Source: Deltaproteobacteria bacterium (GTDB lineage Bacteria; Desulfobacterota; Syntrophobacteria; BM002). Taken from it: a DNA stretch of 33,992 nucleotides. Position numbers and translations under genes: made by a program. Position 1 is the first letter of the stretch. Every line of letters begins with the position of its first letter. Below the pieces are notes generated by a model that was given only the letters and a program-made list of their open reading frames with translations, was not told where the DNA came from and searched no databases. Positions 1 to 8,070 of this stretch are shown in pieces. The stretch lies in contig CP070689.1 of NCBI GenBank assembly GCA_020353155.1, forward strand, positions 652,690 to 686,681, given 5' to 3'.

Positions 1-707
1 ATCCTTTCTCCCCTCTTTACAATGAAACGTAAGACAAAAAACAGAAGACTCATCACCCCCAGAAAACTCGCGATAATTATGTTCTGGAAACGGGTGATGG
101 CTGCATAATCCTCAGAGATATCTTGGGTAATTTCGAACACCCCCAGAATACGGCCATGGCCCCGCCCCAGAGGTCTTTCCATGCGAAATGGGATGTAAGT
201 CTTGAGCTGCCTTTGCTTCGCCACTACTCCCAACTCGAAACCAAGAAAGCTTCCACGAGAAATTAGCTGGGATGAGGATTTGCCCTCCCGGGCCAACTTA
301 AAATCGATTCCCCCCAACCCTGTGAGCCCAACTAAGGAACGATCGGTGCTATAAGTAACCACCTCATTTATATCATACACATCCACCCTGTATAGATTGA
401 ATCCGTGAATGGTGCTACTAACTACCTTGTCCATAAGCTCATATTGTTTGGGGTTGGCAAGCTGGATCCGACCGTATTTGAGCACCGTGGGCAGGACAAA
501 TTGGGTGAAAACTTGATGGTTCAAGTTTGCGGCCACGAAGAGGGCGTATTGCTCGCTTTTTCTGAGAAGTTCGTTCTTGGCCCGCTGAGAGATGAAAATG
601 GAGAGCAACAAGGTCGGGATGAAGATCACCACCAAACTGGTCAATGAAAAATACTTGACCAATCTAAAAGGCTTGATGCTTTCCCTGGCGTCCGCACCTA
701 GCTGCAT
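1..707 (-). CDS. Membrane sensor protein, N-terminal part (probable sensor histidine kinase), cut by window edge
   Basis: An open frame runs on the minus strand from an ATG at 707 off the left edge of the window, about 235 codons. A stop codon lies in frame about 30 bases upstream and a GGGTAGGGG purine stretch precedes the ATG, which supports this start. The protein begins MQLGADARESIKPFRLVKYF, then a membrane helix at about residues 20-40, an extracytoplasmic domain of about 165 residues, and a second helix at about 207-228 ending in positively charged residues. This layout (helix, periplasmic sensor domain, helix) is that of two-component histidine kinases, diguanylate cyclases or chemoreceptors. 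The signalling domain is outside the window, so 'kinase' is inference. It lies 73 bases after a TPR gene in the same direction and may be the last gene of the rarA-TPR-TPR operon. Confidence 0.7.
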   Translation of the reverse strand, partial: MQLGADARESIKPFRLVKYFSLTSLVVIFIPTLLLSIFISQRAKNELLRKSEQYALFVAANLNHQVFTQFVLPTVLKYGRIQLANPKQYELMDKVVSSTIHGFNLYRVDVYDINEVVTYSTDRSLVGLTGLGGIDFKLAREGKSSSQLISRGSFLGFELGVVAKQRQLKTYIPFRMERPLGRGHGRILGVFEITQDISEDYAAITRFQNIIIASFLGVMSLLFFVLRFIVKRGER

Positions 708-779
708 GTATGCAACCCCTACCCTTTTGGCCTATTGTACACTACCTTTTAGATATTTTCTGCCTGTCCTTTTTTCCCT

Positions 780-1712
780 CTAAAAGCTCAAACGTAAGTG
801 GAGCGCCAGTCGATCTTTCCCAGGTTCCATACCAAAAGAAAGCCGGTATTTTTCCTTAAGCTCCCGGCGATATTTACTTTCATCTTTCTGATTCTCTTCT
901 CTGGCTGCTTGGGCTGCACTCCGAATTCCGCCTACATACCAGCCCAATTCAAAGAATATCAGGATTCCGCCAAGAACCGGGCTGTCATGTTCAAAGGCCA
1001 AAACTGCTCCTGCTATAAAAAGAGCGTTGAGTAAAAAAGATGAGGCAGCCTGGCCTGGCCGACCCGCATAAAGATGGCCTGAACCTGGCAAAACCGCGGA
1101 CAGTGCTCCTGCCATTACTGGAGACCTCTCCCCTTCTTCCGGCCGCTGGTGCAATGCTTGGCGAAGTGATCTTGCTCTGGGATAGTGTTTACTCTCTGGC
1201 TGGATCCGCTCAAGGGTGGCCATTGCTGACTTATATCTGCCGCTGTCGATCTGGAGCCACGCCAAGCTTAGGTAAAGGGTATCAAGTTCTGCATAGTTGG
1301 GATATCTCTCAATAAACTGCTTGGCCCAATAGATGGCCCTCGGGTAACGTTCCTGTTCCTCCCGGATCGCTATCATCTCTAACAAGGCCTCAGGCCCAAT
1401 TGGCTCATCCGCCCTATCATTGAATAATCTAATCAAGTAGCTAAAACCCTTATCGGACCTACCCTCTCGACGATAGCACCTGCCAATTTGGAGTTTGGCC
1501 TGGTCAACCCGATAATCTTTTGGAAAAAGAAAGACAAAACGTTGGTACTCACTCAAGGCCCGGTAATAGTCTTGCTTTTCATAAAGGTGATTGGCAAAGT
1601 CCCACAGAAGATCCGCCCTTTCCTCAGCCGCCACCGGCTGAGCCAGAACCGTGAAGTGGAAAAGAAGAATCCAGCACCAGCCAAATCTGCCTAGTAGTAG
1701 GGAGCGAGCCAT
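780..1712 (-). CDS. Secreted TPR protein with C-terminal membrane segments
   Basis: 310 residues. A signal peptide covers about residues 1-29, cleaved near VAAEERAD. Residues 30-185 contain four or five TPR-like helix pairs of the YbgF/BamD/outer-membrane-assembly kind (for example the YEKQDYYRALSEYQRF segment). Residues 198-262 form a second block with the motif LPGSGHLYAGRPGQA and two or three hydrophobic helices, a pattern seen in small TM2/DUF5683-like membrane proteins. The C-terminal 50 residues are charged and end in LRLSF, a terminal Phe as in many outer-membrane proteins. It overlaps the preceding TPR gene by 22 bases, so the two are probably translationally coupled. The role is unknown; envelope scaffold or outer-membrane biogenesis is inference from the TPRs and signal peptide. 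Confidence 0.75.
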   Translation of the reverse strand: MARSLLLGRFGWCWILLFHFTVLAQPVAAEERADLLWDFANHLYEKQDYYRALSEYQRFVFLFPKDYRVDQAKLQIGRCYRREGRSDKGFSYLIRLFNDRADEPIGPEALLEMIAIREEQERYPRAIYWAKQFIERYPNYAELDTLYLSLAWLQIDSGRYKSAMATLERIQPESKHYPRARSLRQALHQRPEEGERSPVMAGALSAVLPGSGHLYAGRPGQAASSFLLNALFIAGAVLAFEHDSPVLGGILIFFELGWYVGGIRSAAQAAREENQKDESKYRRELKEKYRLSFGMEPGKDRLALHLRLSF

Positions 1713-2266
1713 GGCCTCATCCGCTTTAACTCTTGAGTGGATTGATCGTCCTCATCTGCCTTTTCTAGGGCCTTCTCTATCTTCCTTTCTATATTTTCTC
1801 GGTTATTCCTTCGCTCAACATAATCGCTGTCTAGCTCCCGGGCCTTCAGATAGGCTTTGCCTGCGTCCATATAGCGCTTCTGGTGGAAAAGAGCCACCGC
1901 TAAGTTGTATTGAGCTTTGCAGTAATGCGGATTTAGCCTGATAGCCTGACGAAACTCCTCTTCTGCCCGCCCGGAGAGTCCCTGCTTGAGATAGACAACT
2001 CCCAGATTATTGTGAGGAATCGGGTAGGTACCGTCAAGTTCAATTGCTTTTACGAAGTGAGCTTCCGCTTCTTGAAGATCTCCAGACTTGAGGTAGTAGT
2101 AGCCAAGGGCGTTCCAATAGGGAGCTTTCTGCGGATAAGTCTGCACGAGCTTTTTGTAACGTTCGATACCATGAGCTACGGACAACTCATCTTCCTTCGC
2201 CAACAGAGGCGCAGCGGAGATGAACACTAGGAATGTCAGCATGCTAACAATTCTTCTTGGGGTCAA
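1691..2266 (-). CDS. Secreted tetratricopeptide-repeat protein
   Basis: 191 residues. The N-terminus is a clear signal peptide (residues 1-23, cleavage after PLLA). Residues 30-150 hold three or four canonical TPR motifs; NALGYYYLKSGDLQEAEAHF and the following AIELDGTYPIPHNNLGVVYL segments match the W-LG-Y-A-P TPR consensus well. A charged helical tail follows (residues 150-191). It starts two bases after the rarA stop codon and its end overlaps the start of the next TPR gene, so it is the middle gene of an operon. TPRs mediate protein-protein contacts; the partner cannot be told from sequence. Likely periplasmic. Confidence 0.8.
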   Translation of the reverse strand: MTPRRIVSMLTFLVFISAAPLLAKEDELSVAHGIERYKKLVQTYPQKAPYWNALGYYYLKSGDLQEAEAHFVKAIELDGTYPIPHNNLGVVYLKQGLSGRAEEEFRQAIRLNPHYCKAQYNLAVALFHQKRYMDAGKAYLKARELDSDYVERRNNRENIERKIEKALEKADEDDQSTQELKRMRPWLAPYY

Positions 2267-2268
2267 AA

Positions 2269-3711
2269 TTATCTCTTTCCTCTTGCATCTGGCGACTTAG
2301 CACCTTGCTCATTTTTCCGCCTTCCGTCCTCTGTCTTCTGTCCACTGCCTTCTGCCCGCTGCCCGCTGCCCGCTGCCTGCTGTTTTGCTCGCTCTTCTCG
2401 AACCCGGTGGCGCCAGTGGTTTAACCTCTCTGCCAAAGTCACCTCATAGCCTCGACTAGTGGGCTGGTAAAATTCAATGTGCTGCAAATCCTCGGGCAGG
2501 TAACTCATGGGTACGTAGGCCTCGGCAAAGTCATGAGGATAACGATAGTCTCGGCCATAACCCAACTCGCGCATCAGCCCCGTCGGTGCGTTGCGCAGTT
2601 CCATGGGTACTGGCAAACTGCCCCTTTCCTCGGCCTGCCGCCGCGCCTTGGAGTAAGCCTCATAGAGAGCATTGCTCTTCGGCGCCGTCGCCAAATAGAT
2701 TGCCGCTTCCGCCAGGGCCAGGTCTCCCTCAGGCCGTCCCACTAAATGAAAGGCCTGCTGGGCTGCCACGGCCACCATGAGAGCTCGGGGATCGGCTAAA
2801 CCTACATCTTCCGAGGCGAAACGCACCATTCTACGAGCGATATAAAGAGGGTCCTCTCCCGCCTCTAGCATTCTCGCAAGCCAGTAGAGAGCCCCATCCG
2901 GATCACTTCCGCGCAAACTTTTGTGAAGAGCAGAAATCAGGTTATAGTGTTCCTCGCCGTTCTTGTCATAAACAAGAGATTTCTTCAGAATCGCATCTGC
3001 CATTGCCTGGCGGTCCACTTGGCGATAGCCACTCTCGTCCACAGCAGTCGTTTGCACCGCCATCTCTAACCCGCTCAGAGCCAAACGGGCATCTCCTTTC
3101 GCCGCCCGAATCAAATAAGATAGGGCTTCATCTTCCACCTTGGGCTTTAGACCGCCCAATCCTCTTTCCTCATCAGCCAGGGCGCGACGGAGAATCAGCT
3201 CCAGATCGGACTCATTCAAAGATTCTAGCACTACCACTGGTGCTCGCGAAAGGAGTGGAGGAATGACTTCAAAGGAAGGGTTCTCTGTTGTTGCCCCTAA
3301 AAAAGTTACCGTGCCGTTCTCCACATATGGGAGGAGCAAGTCCTGTTGGGCTTTGTTGAAGCGATGAATTTCATCAACGAACAGAATGGTAGGCTTGCCC
3401 AGTTGCCGCCTGGCTTCATCTATGGCGGCCCTAACGTCCTTGACTCCGGCAGTGACAGCGGAAAGGTTTACAAGATGAGCACCGCTGTCTTGGGCGATCA
3501 AACGGGCCAAAGTGGTTTTACCACAACCCGGTGGTCCCCATAAAATTAGGGATTGCATCCTGCCATGCTTGAGCAACCGGCCCAAGAGTTTGTGAGGAGC
3601 CATGATTTGCTCCTGCCCCACAAACTCAGCCACGGTAATGGGCCGCATTCGTTCTGCCAGTGGACGTTCTGACGCCCTGACCGTAGCTGCAAAAAAATCC
3701 TCTTGTTTCAA
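2269..3711 (-). CDS. rarA: Replication-associated recombination protein A (RarA/MgsA), AAA+ ATPase
   Basis: RarA is a clamp-loader-like AAA+ ATPase acting at stalled replication forks. Visible from a TTG start at 3711 (480 residues): the conserved entry RPLAERMRP then EFVGQEQI, Walker [10 protein letters not shown] (about 59-67), Walker [12 protein letters not shown] (Asp/Glu about 113-114), sensor 1 GATTENPS (about 139), and the C-terminal tetramerisation region with [13 protein letters not shown]. The frame stays open upstream to 3837, but those 42 codons lie in a hairpin-forming repeat array and would start about 8 bases after the predicted transcription start. TTG at 3711, with GGATGG about 4 bases upstream, therefore fits better. 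The last about 40 residues ([17 protein letters not shown] and after) are also repeat-encoded and absent from the family as I know it. It heads an operon with two TPR genes. Identification is secure; the start is moderately sure. Confidence 0.92.
   Translation of the reverse strand: MKQEDFFAATVRASERPLAERMRPITVAEFVGQEQIMAPHKLLGRLLKHGRMQSLILWGPPGCGKTTLARLIAQDSGAHLVNLSAVTAGVKDVRAAIDEARRQLGKPTILFVDEIHRFNKAQQDLLLPYVENGTVTFLGATTENPSFEVIPPLLSRAPVVVLESLNESDLELILRRALADEERGLGGLKPKVEDEALSYLIRAAKGDARLALSGLEMAVQTTAVDESGYRQVDRQAMADAILKKSLVYDKNGEEHYNLISALHKSLRGSDPDGALYWLARMLEAGEDPLYIARRMVRFASEDVGLADPRALMVAVAAQQAFHLVGRPEGDLALAEAAIYLATAPKSNALYEAYSKARRQAEERGSLPVPMELRNAPTGLMRELGYGRDYRYPHDFAEAYVPMSYLPEDLQHIEFYQPTSRGYEVTLAERLNHWRHRVREERAKQQAAGSGQRAEGSGQKTEDGRRKNEQGAKSPDARGKR
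2303..2395. repeat. Imperfect tandem short-word array at the 3' end of rarA
   Basis: On the minus strand the words GGCAGCGGGCA, GCGGGCAGAAGGCAG and GGACAGAAGACAGAGGACGG follow one another with 6-8 base periodicity. They encode the low-complexity RarA tail. No inverted partner array is obvious nearby, unlike at most other sites in the window. Confidence 0.7.
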
Positions 3712-3735
3712 AGTCCCATCCAGTAATATTGATAA

Positions 3736-3818
3736 GCAATCAGCAACTAGCCGTGAGCCATCAACAAAATGAGATCTTTCATCAGCTGACCGCGGAAAGC
3801 TGATAGCTGACAGCTCGA
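3736..3818. repeat. Inverted short-word repeat array before rarA
   Basis: The left arm carries CAATCAGCAACTAGCCGTGAG and the right arm AGCTGATAGCTGACAGCT; each arm is made of variants of AGCTGA/AGCCGTGA and the arms are roughly reverse complements, separated by about 20 bases. The array lies between the predicted transcription start near 3845 and the preferred rarA start at 3711, so it would form the 5' leader hairpin of the mRNA. Confidence 0.6.
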
Positions 3819-3851
3819 TTATCATTAGTAATTTCAAGGGATTTGAGCGAA

Positions 3852-3880
3852 ACCTTACCCCAAGCAGTCTGGTTTGTCAA
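3852..3880 (-). promoter_or_regulatory. Sigma70-type promoter for the rarA operon
   Basis: On the minus strand TTGACA (plus 3875-3880) is followed after exactly 17 bases by TAAGGT (plus 3852-3857). The -35 is a perfect consensus and the -10 matches four of six. Transcription would start near 3845, leaving a leader of about 130 bases before the TTG start at 3711. Confidence 0.65.
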
Positions 3881-3950
3881 TGGAGCTAGATACAGGTGTT
3901 TATCCACTTTTTATCTCTGGATTTGCTCAATTGTTGTGGTGAGAATCTGC

Positions 3951-4128
3951 TATGGCCAGGGTGAACTGCGAGGTAAACAGCATCGGAGCAACCGGTGCGA
4001 AGCCTCCGCTATCTACGAGGACCAACATCTGCATCGGCGCGAGGATAGGCCATTTGGTTTAAAACTACATTATGAATGGCAGCGACTATGCTGGTTTACC
4101 GAGTAGATTACCCTGGCCATACCAGGGT
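3951..4128. ncRNA. Strongly folded element: structured RNA candidate (or a small palindromic mobile element)
   Basis: Two nested long-range stems are visible. TATGGCCAGGGT (3951-3962) pairs perfectly with ACCCTGGCCATA (4110-4121). Inside it, GGTAAACAGCAT (3972-3983) pairs with ATGCTGGTTTACC (4088-4100) with one bulge. Further inside lie a CGGAG/CTCCG hairpin, a CTATC/GATAG pair and a GCCATT/AATGGC hairpin. The right side of the closing stem can instead fold locally: ACCCTGG (4110-4116) pairs with CCAGGGT (4122-4128), so two exclusive folds are possible. The size (about 171 bases) and the closing stem-internal loop-stem layout resemble 6S RNA, but I cannot confirm that family or the strand. 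The alternative is a MITE, since the outer stem also reads as terminal inverted repeats. Confidence 0.45.
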
Positions 4129-4251
4129 CACTTCAGTAGATAGACAAATCCAAAAAGTGAAATTGGGGTAACTCTTGAGGTAGGTAGTTGAGGAATGAGA
4201 GGAAACTTTGCTAATTAATGAAGTGGTCTAGTGGCTACTGAGTGGTCTCCT
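4129..4251. other. Gene-free stretch downstream of livF
   Basis: No coding potential is evident. It holds direct short repeats of AGTGGTCT around 4220-4250 (just after the livF stop on the minus strand) and a G/A-rich stretch at 4176-4203. No clear terminator for the liv operon is visible. Confidence 0.4.
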
Positions 4252-4959
4252 TTACTCGCCCAAATAGGCCTCCCTTACCTTGGGATTTTCCAAAAGGGAG
4301 CGAGCGCTGTCTTCTAGTACAACCCTGCCAGTCTCTATAACATATCCGTAATCAGCCAACTCCAGGGCAGCCTGGGCATTTTGCTCTACCAGAAGGATGG
4401 TAACACCCTGCTCTTCTCTGATCTGACGGATTATGCCCATGATATGCTCTACTACTAAGGGAGCCAATCCCAAGGAAGGTTCATCTAGCAGAAGTAGCCT
4501 TGGGGTGCTCATCAAACCTCTGGCAATGGCAAGCATTTGCTGCTCGCCCCCGGAAAGGGTCCCACCCACTTGCCTCCGTCTCTCCTCTAGAATGGGAAAA
4601 AAGGAGAAAGCCCGCGTGAGGGCTTCATTGATCTCTTTTTTGTCCTTTCGCAAGTAAGCGCCAAGGGTAAGATTTTCCTGCACGGTGAGCAGTGGAAAGA
4701 TTCTCCGTCCCTCGGGCACCTGTACGATCCCCCGCCGCACAATCTCCTCAGGAGCGCGGCCACCGATGGGTTTTCCCTGAAACTCTATATTGCCCGAAGT
4801 AATAAGCTGAATGCCACTGATGGACATAAGGGTGGTGGATTTGCCTGCACCGTTAGCACCGATGAGGCAACAAATGCTACCCTCCTTGACCTCTAGAGAA
4901 ACTCCCTTCAAGGCGTGAATCTGTCCATAGTGGCTATGGATTTCTTTAAGTTTTAGCAT
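4252..4959 (-). CDS. livF: Branched-chain amino acid ABC transporter, ATP-binding protein LivF
   Basis: 235 residues. One of the two cytoplasmic ATPases that power the LivHM permease. Walker A is GANGAGKST (about 34-42), signature LSGGEQQ, Walker B LLLLDEPS with the following GLAPLVVE, and H-loop region LLVEQNAQ. The IVQVPEGRRIFPLLTVQENL stretch is typical for LivF. An in-frame ATG at 4989 also exists, but the ATG at 4959 starts at the family's usual MLKL and gives the normal 14-base overlap with livG. It is the last gene of livKHMGF. Substrate is hydrophobic/branched amino acids by family, although related systems carry amides, urea or aromatic acids. Confidence 0.93.
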   Translation of the reverse strand: MLKLKEIHSHYGQIHALKGVSLEVKEGSICCLIGANGAGKSTTLMSISGIQLITSGNIEFQGKPIGGRAPEEIVRRGIVQVPEGRRIFPLLTVQENLTLGAYLRKDKKEINEALTRAFSFFPILEERRRQVGGTLSGGEQQMLAIARGLMSTPRLLLLDEPSLGLAPLVVEHIMGIIRQIREEQGVTILLVEQNAQAALELADYGYVIETGRVVLEDSARSLLENPKVREAYLGE

Positions 4960-6133
4960 CAGCCGAGCCCCTGCCAAGATAAGCTTCAATCACCCTCGGA
5001 TTGGCCCTAATCTCATCCGGGGTTCCATGGGCAATGAGCACACCGTGATCTAGGGCATAGATATGGTCGGCTAGGTTCATCATCACCTTCATATCATGCT
5101 CAATGATCAGTACTGTGACCCCTCTATCACGGATTTTGCGTATAAGCCGCATGAGCTGAGATGACTCCTGGGGATTCATCCCTGCTGCCGGCTCATCCAG
5201 TAGCAGCAAGCGGGGCTGGGAAGCCAGGGCTCGAGCCAATTCCAGTCTCCGCTGCTCACCATAGGCCAGGGCCCCAGAAAGATCGAAAGCCCTGTGCTCT
5301 AGACCCACAAACTTGAGATGCTCTAGGGCCTCTACTTCTATATTTCTTTCTTCCTCTCGTTGGGAATGGGTGCGAAAAAGGGTGGCATATATTTTTTGGG
5401 CCATTTGTCCGTGAGCGCCTATCCTCACATTATCCAAAACACTCAGAGTAAGAAAGAGACGGATATTTTGGAAGGTCCTGGCCACGCCCAACCTGTTGAT
5501 TGCGTCCGGGCCTAACCTGAACCCGTAAAGCTGACGTACTTCGCGCAGGAGCAACTGCCAGGCGAGATATGTGCTGAAAGCAATGGCCAGGATGGACCAT
5601 GGTATGGCCAAATATGACAGCGGTACATCGACGCCAGGCAATTGTCCCAGGAAAGCGGAGTGGGTCAACCACCAGATAGACAGATAAAGGTCCCCCAGGA
5701 TAAAGACGAACATGGTGCTCCAGGCCCAAATTTGAAATTCCCTCAGACCCCGCACCACGACCATCCTTATACTCAGAATAAAAATGGCCAGTAGAGTCAG
5801 CTCAACTTTAAAGAATGTTCGGGGTAAGAAAAAAGACCAGAAGAGTGGAAGCCACGCCAGACTTAAAATGATAAAGAGCCAAGAAAGAAGCTTGACTAAT
5901 CGTGCTTTCCGGCTCGAAAGTTCTGGAACAACCGATCTTTCTTGAAAGAGCACTTGGCCTTCCGTGGGATAGTACAGTCCAGTAAGGCAGTTAAAAAGAG
6001 TGGTCTTTCCCGCGCCGTTAGGCCCAATAATTCCCACTATCTTGCCAGTCTCCACCTCTAGACTTACCTGGCTCAGGGCGCTGAGACCCCCAAAGACCTT
6101 AGAAAGCTTACTAACCCTGAGGATAGCATCCAT
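4946..6133 (-). CDS. livG: Branched-chain amino acid ABC transporter ATPase LivG with an internal multi-helix membrane insertion
   Basis: 395 residues where the family has about 255. The ATPase core is intact: Walker A GPNGAGKTT, Q-loop INRLGVARTFQNIRLF, signature LAYGEQRRLE, Walker B LLLLDEPAAGMNP and H-loop LIIEHDMK. Between EGQVLFQERS and INRLGVARTF, where usual LivG has a linker of about ten residues, there are about 135-140 extra residues (plus-strand span about 5525-5935). They hold about four strongly hydrophobic, Trp-rich segments (about 80-103, 110-128, 134-156 and 172-196). An even number of helices would leave both ATPase halves in the cytoplasm. The frame is continuous, so this is not a frameshift. 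ATG at 6133 with AAGGAG 11 bases upstream is preferred to a GTG at 6145 that overlaps the livM stop. Confidence 0.92.
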   Translation of the reverse strand: MDAILRVSKLSKVFGGLSALSQVSLEVETGKIVGIIGPNGAGKTTLFNCLTGLYYPTEGQVLFQERSVVPELSSRKARLVKLLSWLFIILSLAWLPLFWSFFLPRTFFKVELTLLAIFILSIRMVVVRGLREFQIWAWSTMFVFILGDLYLSIWWLTHSAFLGQLPGVDVPLSYLAIPWSILAIAFSTYLAWQLLLREVRQLYGFRLGPDAINRLGVARTFQNIRLFLTLSVLDNVRIGAHGQMAQKIYATLFRTHSQREEERNIEVEALEHLKFVGLEHRAFDLSGALAYGEQRRLELARALASQPRLLLLDEPAAGMNPQESSQLMRLIRKIRDRGVTVLIIEHDMKVMMNLADHIYALDHGVLIAHGTPDEIRANPRVIEAYLGRGSADAKT

Positions 6134-6141
6134 AGTGAGGT

Positions 6142-7146
6142 TCACTCCTTGCTACCAAGGGTGGCCAAACGCTGCTTGATCCGTGCCGCCTTACTCTCCT
6201 GGGCCCTATCAAAGGGAATAAGCCCTGCTGGACGCCAGCGCATCATGAGCACTAGGATCAGTCCATAAATCAGATATCGGGCACTGAACATTGCTTGCGG
6301 CAGAGCGGCCCGGAGGATTTCCGAGAGAGGAATGAGAATAAGTGCACCCAGCATGGTGCCGGTGATGCTCCCCATGCCGCCGAAGACTATCAGGCAGAGA
6401 ATGAGAATGGACTCCCAGAATTTGAACATATCAGGGTGGATGAACTTGAACCATCTGGCGAAGAAAGCACCCCCCATCGCACCAATGGAGGCGCTTATGG
6501 CGAAGGCAATGATTTTGTAGCGTATGAGGTTAATGCCACAGCACTGGGCTGCGATCTCATCCTCTCGTATGGCAAACCAGGCCCGCCCTAGTCGCGAGTC
6601 TTCTAGCCTGGTAGACACCAGCATTACAAACATCAGCAGTAGGAGCACCAGATAGTAAAACTCCCATTCGAGTTTAATAGGGTGGCCAAATATAACAGGA
6701 GGTGAAATGCCTGGAAGCCCCATAGGTCCCCGGGTAAGCCAAAGTTCATTTCGTATGACTAAAACCACAAGCTCAGAGAAGCCAAAGGTTACAATGGCAA
6801 AATAATCTCCTGTAAGGCGCAGAGTAGGTGCCCCGAGCAAAATCCCCCAGAGGGCACCGTTGAGTGCTGCCAGCGGCAATATCACCCAAAAGCTGAGATC
6901 GTAATGGATGGTGAGCAACCCTGCTGTATAGGCGCCTATCCCATAAAATCCCACGTAGCCGAGGTCTAAAAGTCCGGTAAATCCCGGCACAATATTAAGT
7001 CCCAATGCCAGGATCATATAAAGAATGGCAGTGGTAAGCACTCTGAGGAAATAATTTGTCGAAGCTCCCAAAGGTAACCAGGGCAAAAGAAGGGCAAGTA
7101 CAAAAATAGCGGCTAATTTCCACCGGGGGGACATCTTGGGCATCAT
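6142..7146 (-). CDS. livM: Branched-chain amino acid ABC transporter permease LivM
   Basis: 334 residues, polytopic inner-membrane protein with about nine or ten hydrophobic helices. Family signatures visible: YMILALGLNIVPGFTGLLDL, LGYVGFYGIGAYTAGLL, the EAA-like cytoplasmic loop RLGRAWFAIREDEIAAQCCG, and IVFGGMGSITGTMLGA near the C-terminus. The ATG at 7146 overlaps the livH stop by four bases (ATGA) with GGGGGAG five bases before it. The frame is open further upstream to 7608, but that is antisense-like reading through livH and was discarded. It pairs with LivH to form the channel. Confidence 0.93.
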   Translation of the reverse strand: MMPKMSPRWKLAAIFVLALLLPWLPLGASTNYFLRVLTTAILYMILALGLNIVPGFTGLLDLGYVGFYGIGAYTAGLLTIHYDLSFWVILPLAALNGALWGILLGAPTLRLTGDYFAIVTFGFSELVVLVIRNELWLTRGPMGLPGISPPVIFGHPIKLEWEFYYLVLLLLMFVMLVSTRLEDSRLGRAWFAIREDEIAAQCCGINLIRYKIIAFAISASIGAMGGAFFARWFKFIHPDMFKFWESILILCLIVFGGMGSITGTMLGALILIPLSEILRAALPQAMFSARYLIYGLILVLMMRWRPAGLIPFDRAQESKAARIKQRLATLGSKE

Positions 7147-8057
7147 ACTTTCTCCCCCAACTGTTGCCCTATGAGACCCGAGGGTTTGAAGATTATAACC
7201 AAGATCATAACAGCATAAGAAATGCCGTCCCGATAGGCGGAGGAAAGATAGCCCGCCCCCAGAACCTCTGCTATCCCCAAAACGCCTCCGCCGAGCATAG
7301 CTCCCGGCACACTGCCAATGCCTCCGAGCACCGCTGCAGCAAAAGCCTTTACTCCTGCGATGTAACCCATGGTGGGGAAGATAGCATTGTAGTAAAGGCC
7401 AACAAGTATACCAGCCATACCTCCCATGGCCGAACCGATTGCGAAAGTAAAAGAGATGACCCTGTTGACTCCTATGCCCATCAAGGCGGAGGTAACCTTG
7501 TCCTGCGATACAGCACGCATGGCCATGCCTACTTTGGTCTTGTGAATAATGAGGTGAAGAATAAACATGAAGATTACGGTGACTGAAAGGATGAAGACCT
7601 GGAGCCAAGTCAAGGAGACATCACCCACAGTGAGTGCCGCTTTGAAGAATACGGTCGGCAGGACCTCTCGCGGGTAGGACTTAATCTGGGATCCCCAAAT
7701 GAGCAGGGCAAGATTCTGAAGAAAAATTGACATGCCAATAGCAGTAATCAAGGCCGCCAACCTCGGCGCTGTGCGCAATGGGCGATAGGCGACATAGTCT
7801 AGAACAACTCCAAAAACAGCGCAGATCAATAGCGTTGTCAGGAATGCCACAAAAAACGGCAGACGCAGTGCGGTCACCTGAGAGTAGGCCAAAAAGGCCC
7901 CCAGCATGTAAATCTCGCCGTGGGCGAAATTGATCAGCTGGATCACTCCATAGACCATGGTGTAGCCCACCGCGATAAGAGCATAAACTCCTCCTAGGGT
8001 GATGCCGTTGACCATTTGTTGGAGAAAAAGGCTTGATATGTCCAGCAGGTTTTCCAC
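7143..8057 (-). CDS. livH: Branched-chain amino acid ABC transporter permease LivH
   Basis: 304 residues, about eight membrane helices. Motifs typical of LivH: QQMVNGITLGGVYALIAVGY, LINFAHGEIYMLGAF, the cytoplasmic loop AMRAVSQDKVTSALMGI and AAAVLGGIGSVPGAMLGG. The start is a GTG at 8057 preceded by AGAGG seven bases upstream; an earlier TTG at 8090 falls inside the terminator hairpin and is unlikely. The gene lies about 70 bases after livK with a terminator-like hairpin in between, so it is probably expressed by read-through. Confidence 0.93.
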   Translation of the reverse strand: MENLLDISSLFLQQMVNGITLGGVYALIAVGYTMVYGVIQLINFAHGEIYMLGAFLAYSQVTALRLPFFVAFLTTLLICAVFGVVLDYVAYRPLRTAPRLAALITAIGMSIFLQNLALLIWGSQIKSYPREVLPTVFFKAALTVGDVSLTWLQVFILSVTVIFMFILHLIIHKTKVGMAMRAVSQDKVTSALMGIGVNRVISFTFAIGSAMGGMAGILVGLYYNAIFPTMGYIAGVKAFAAAVLGGIGSVPGAMLGGGVLGIAEVLGAGYLSSAYRDGISYAVMILVIIFKPSGLIGQQLGEKV

Positions 8058-8070
8058 TGAAAGACCTCTA

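Noticed and set aside
405..783. Plus-strand frames of 80 and 63 codons
   Set aside because: They are antisense to the N-terminus of the membrane sensor, whose composition and helices are convincing.
3990..4015. Cyclic di-GMP-I riboswitch-like GCGAAGCCTCCG
   Set aside because: Only a short fragment resembles the conserved core; the GGGCAAACC part and the second conserved stem are missing.
3843..4106. 87-codon frame on the plus strand
   Set aside because: It lies in the strongly self-complementary element and has no protein-like composition or ribosome site.
7147..7608. N-terminal extension of LivM by 154 residues
   Set aside because: It reads through livH in another frame. The LivM start at 7146 with an ATGA overlap and a ribosome site is clear.
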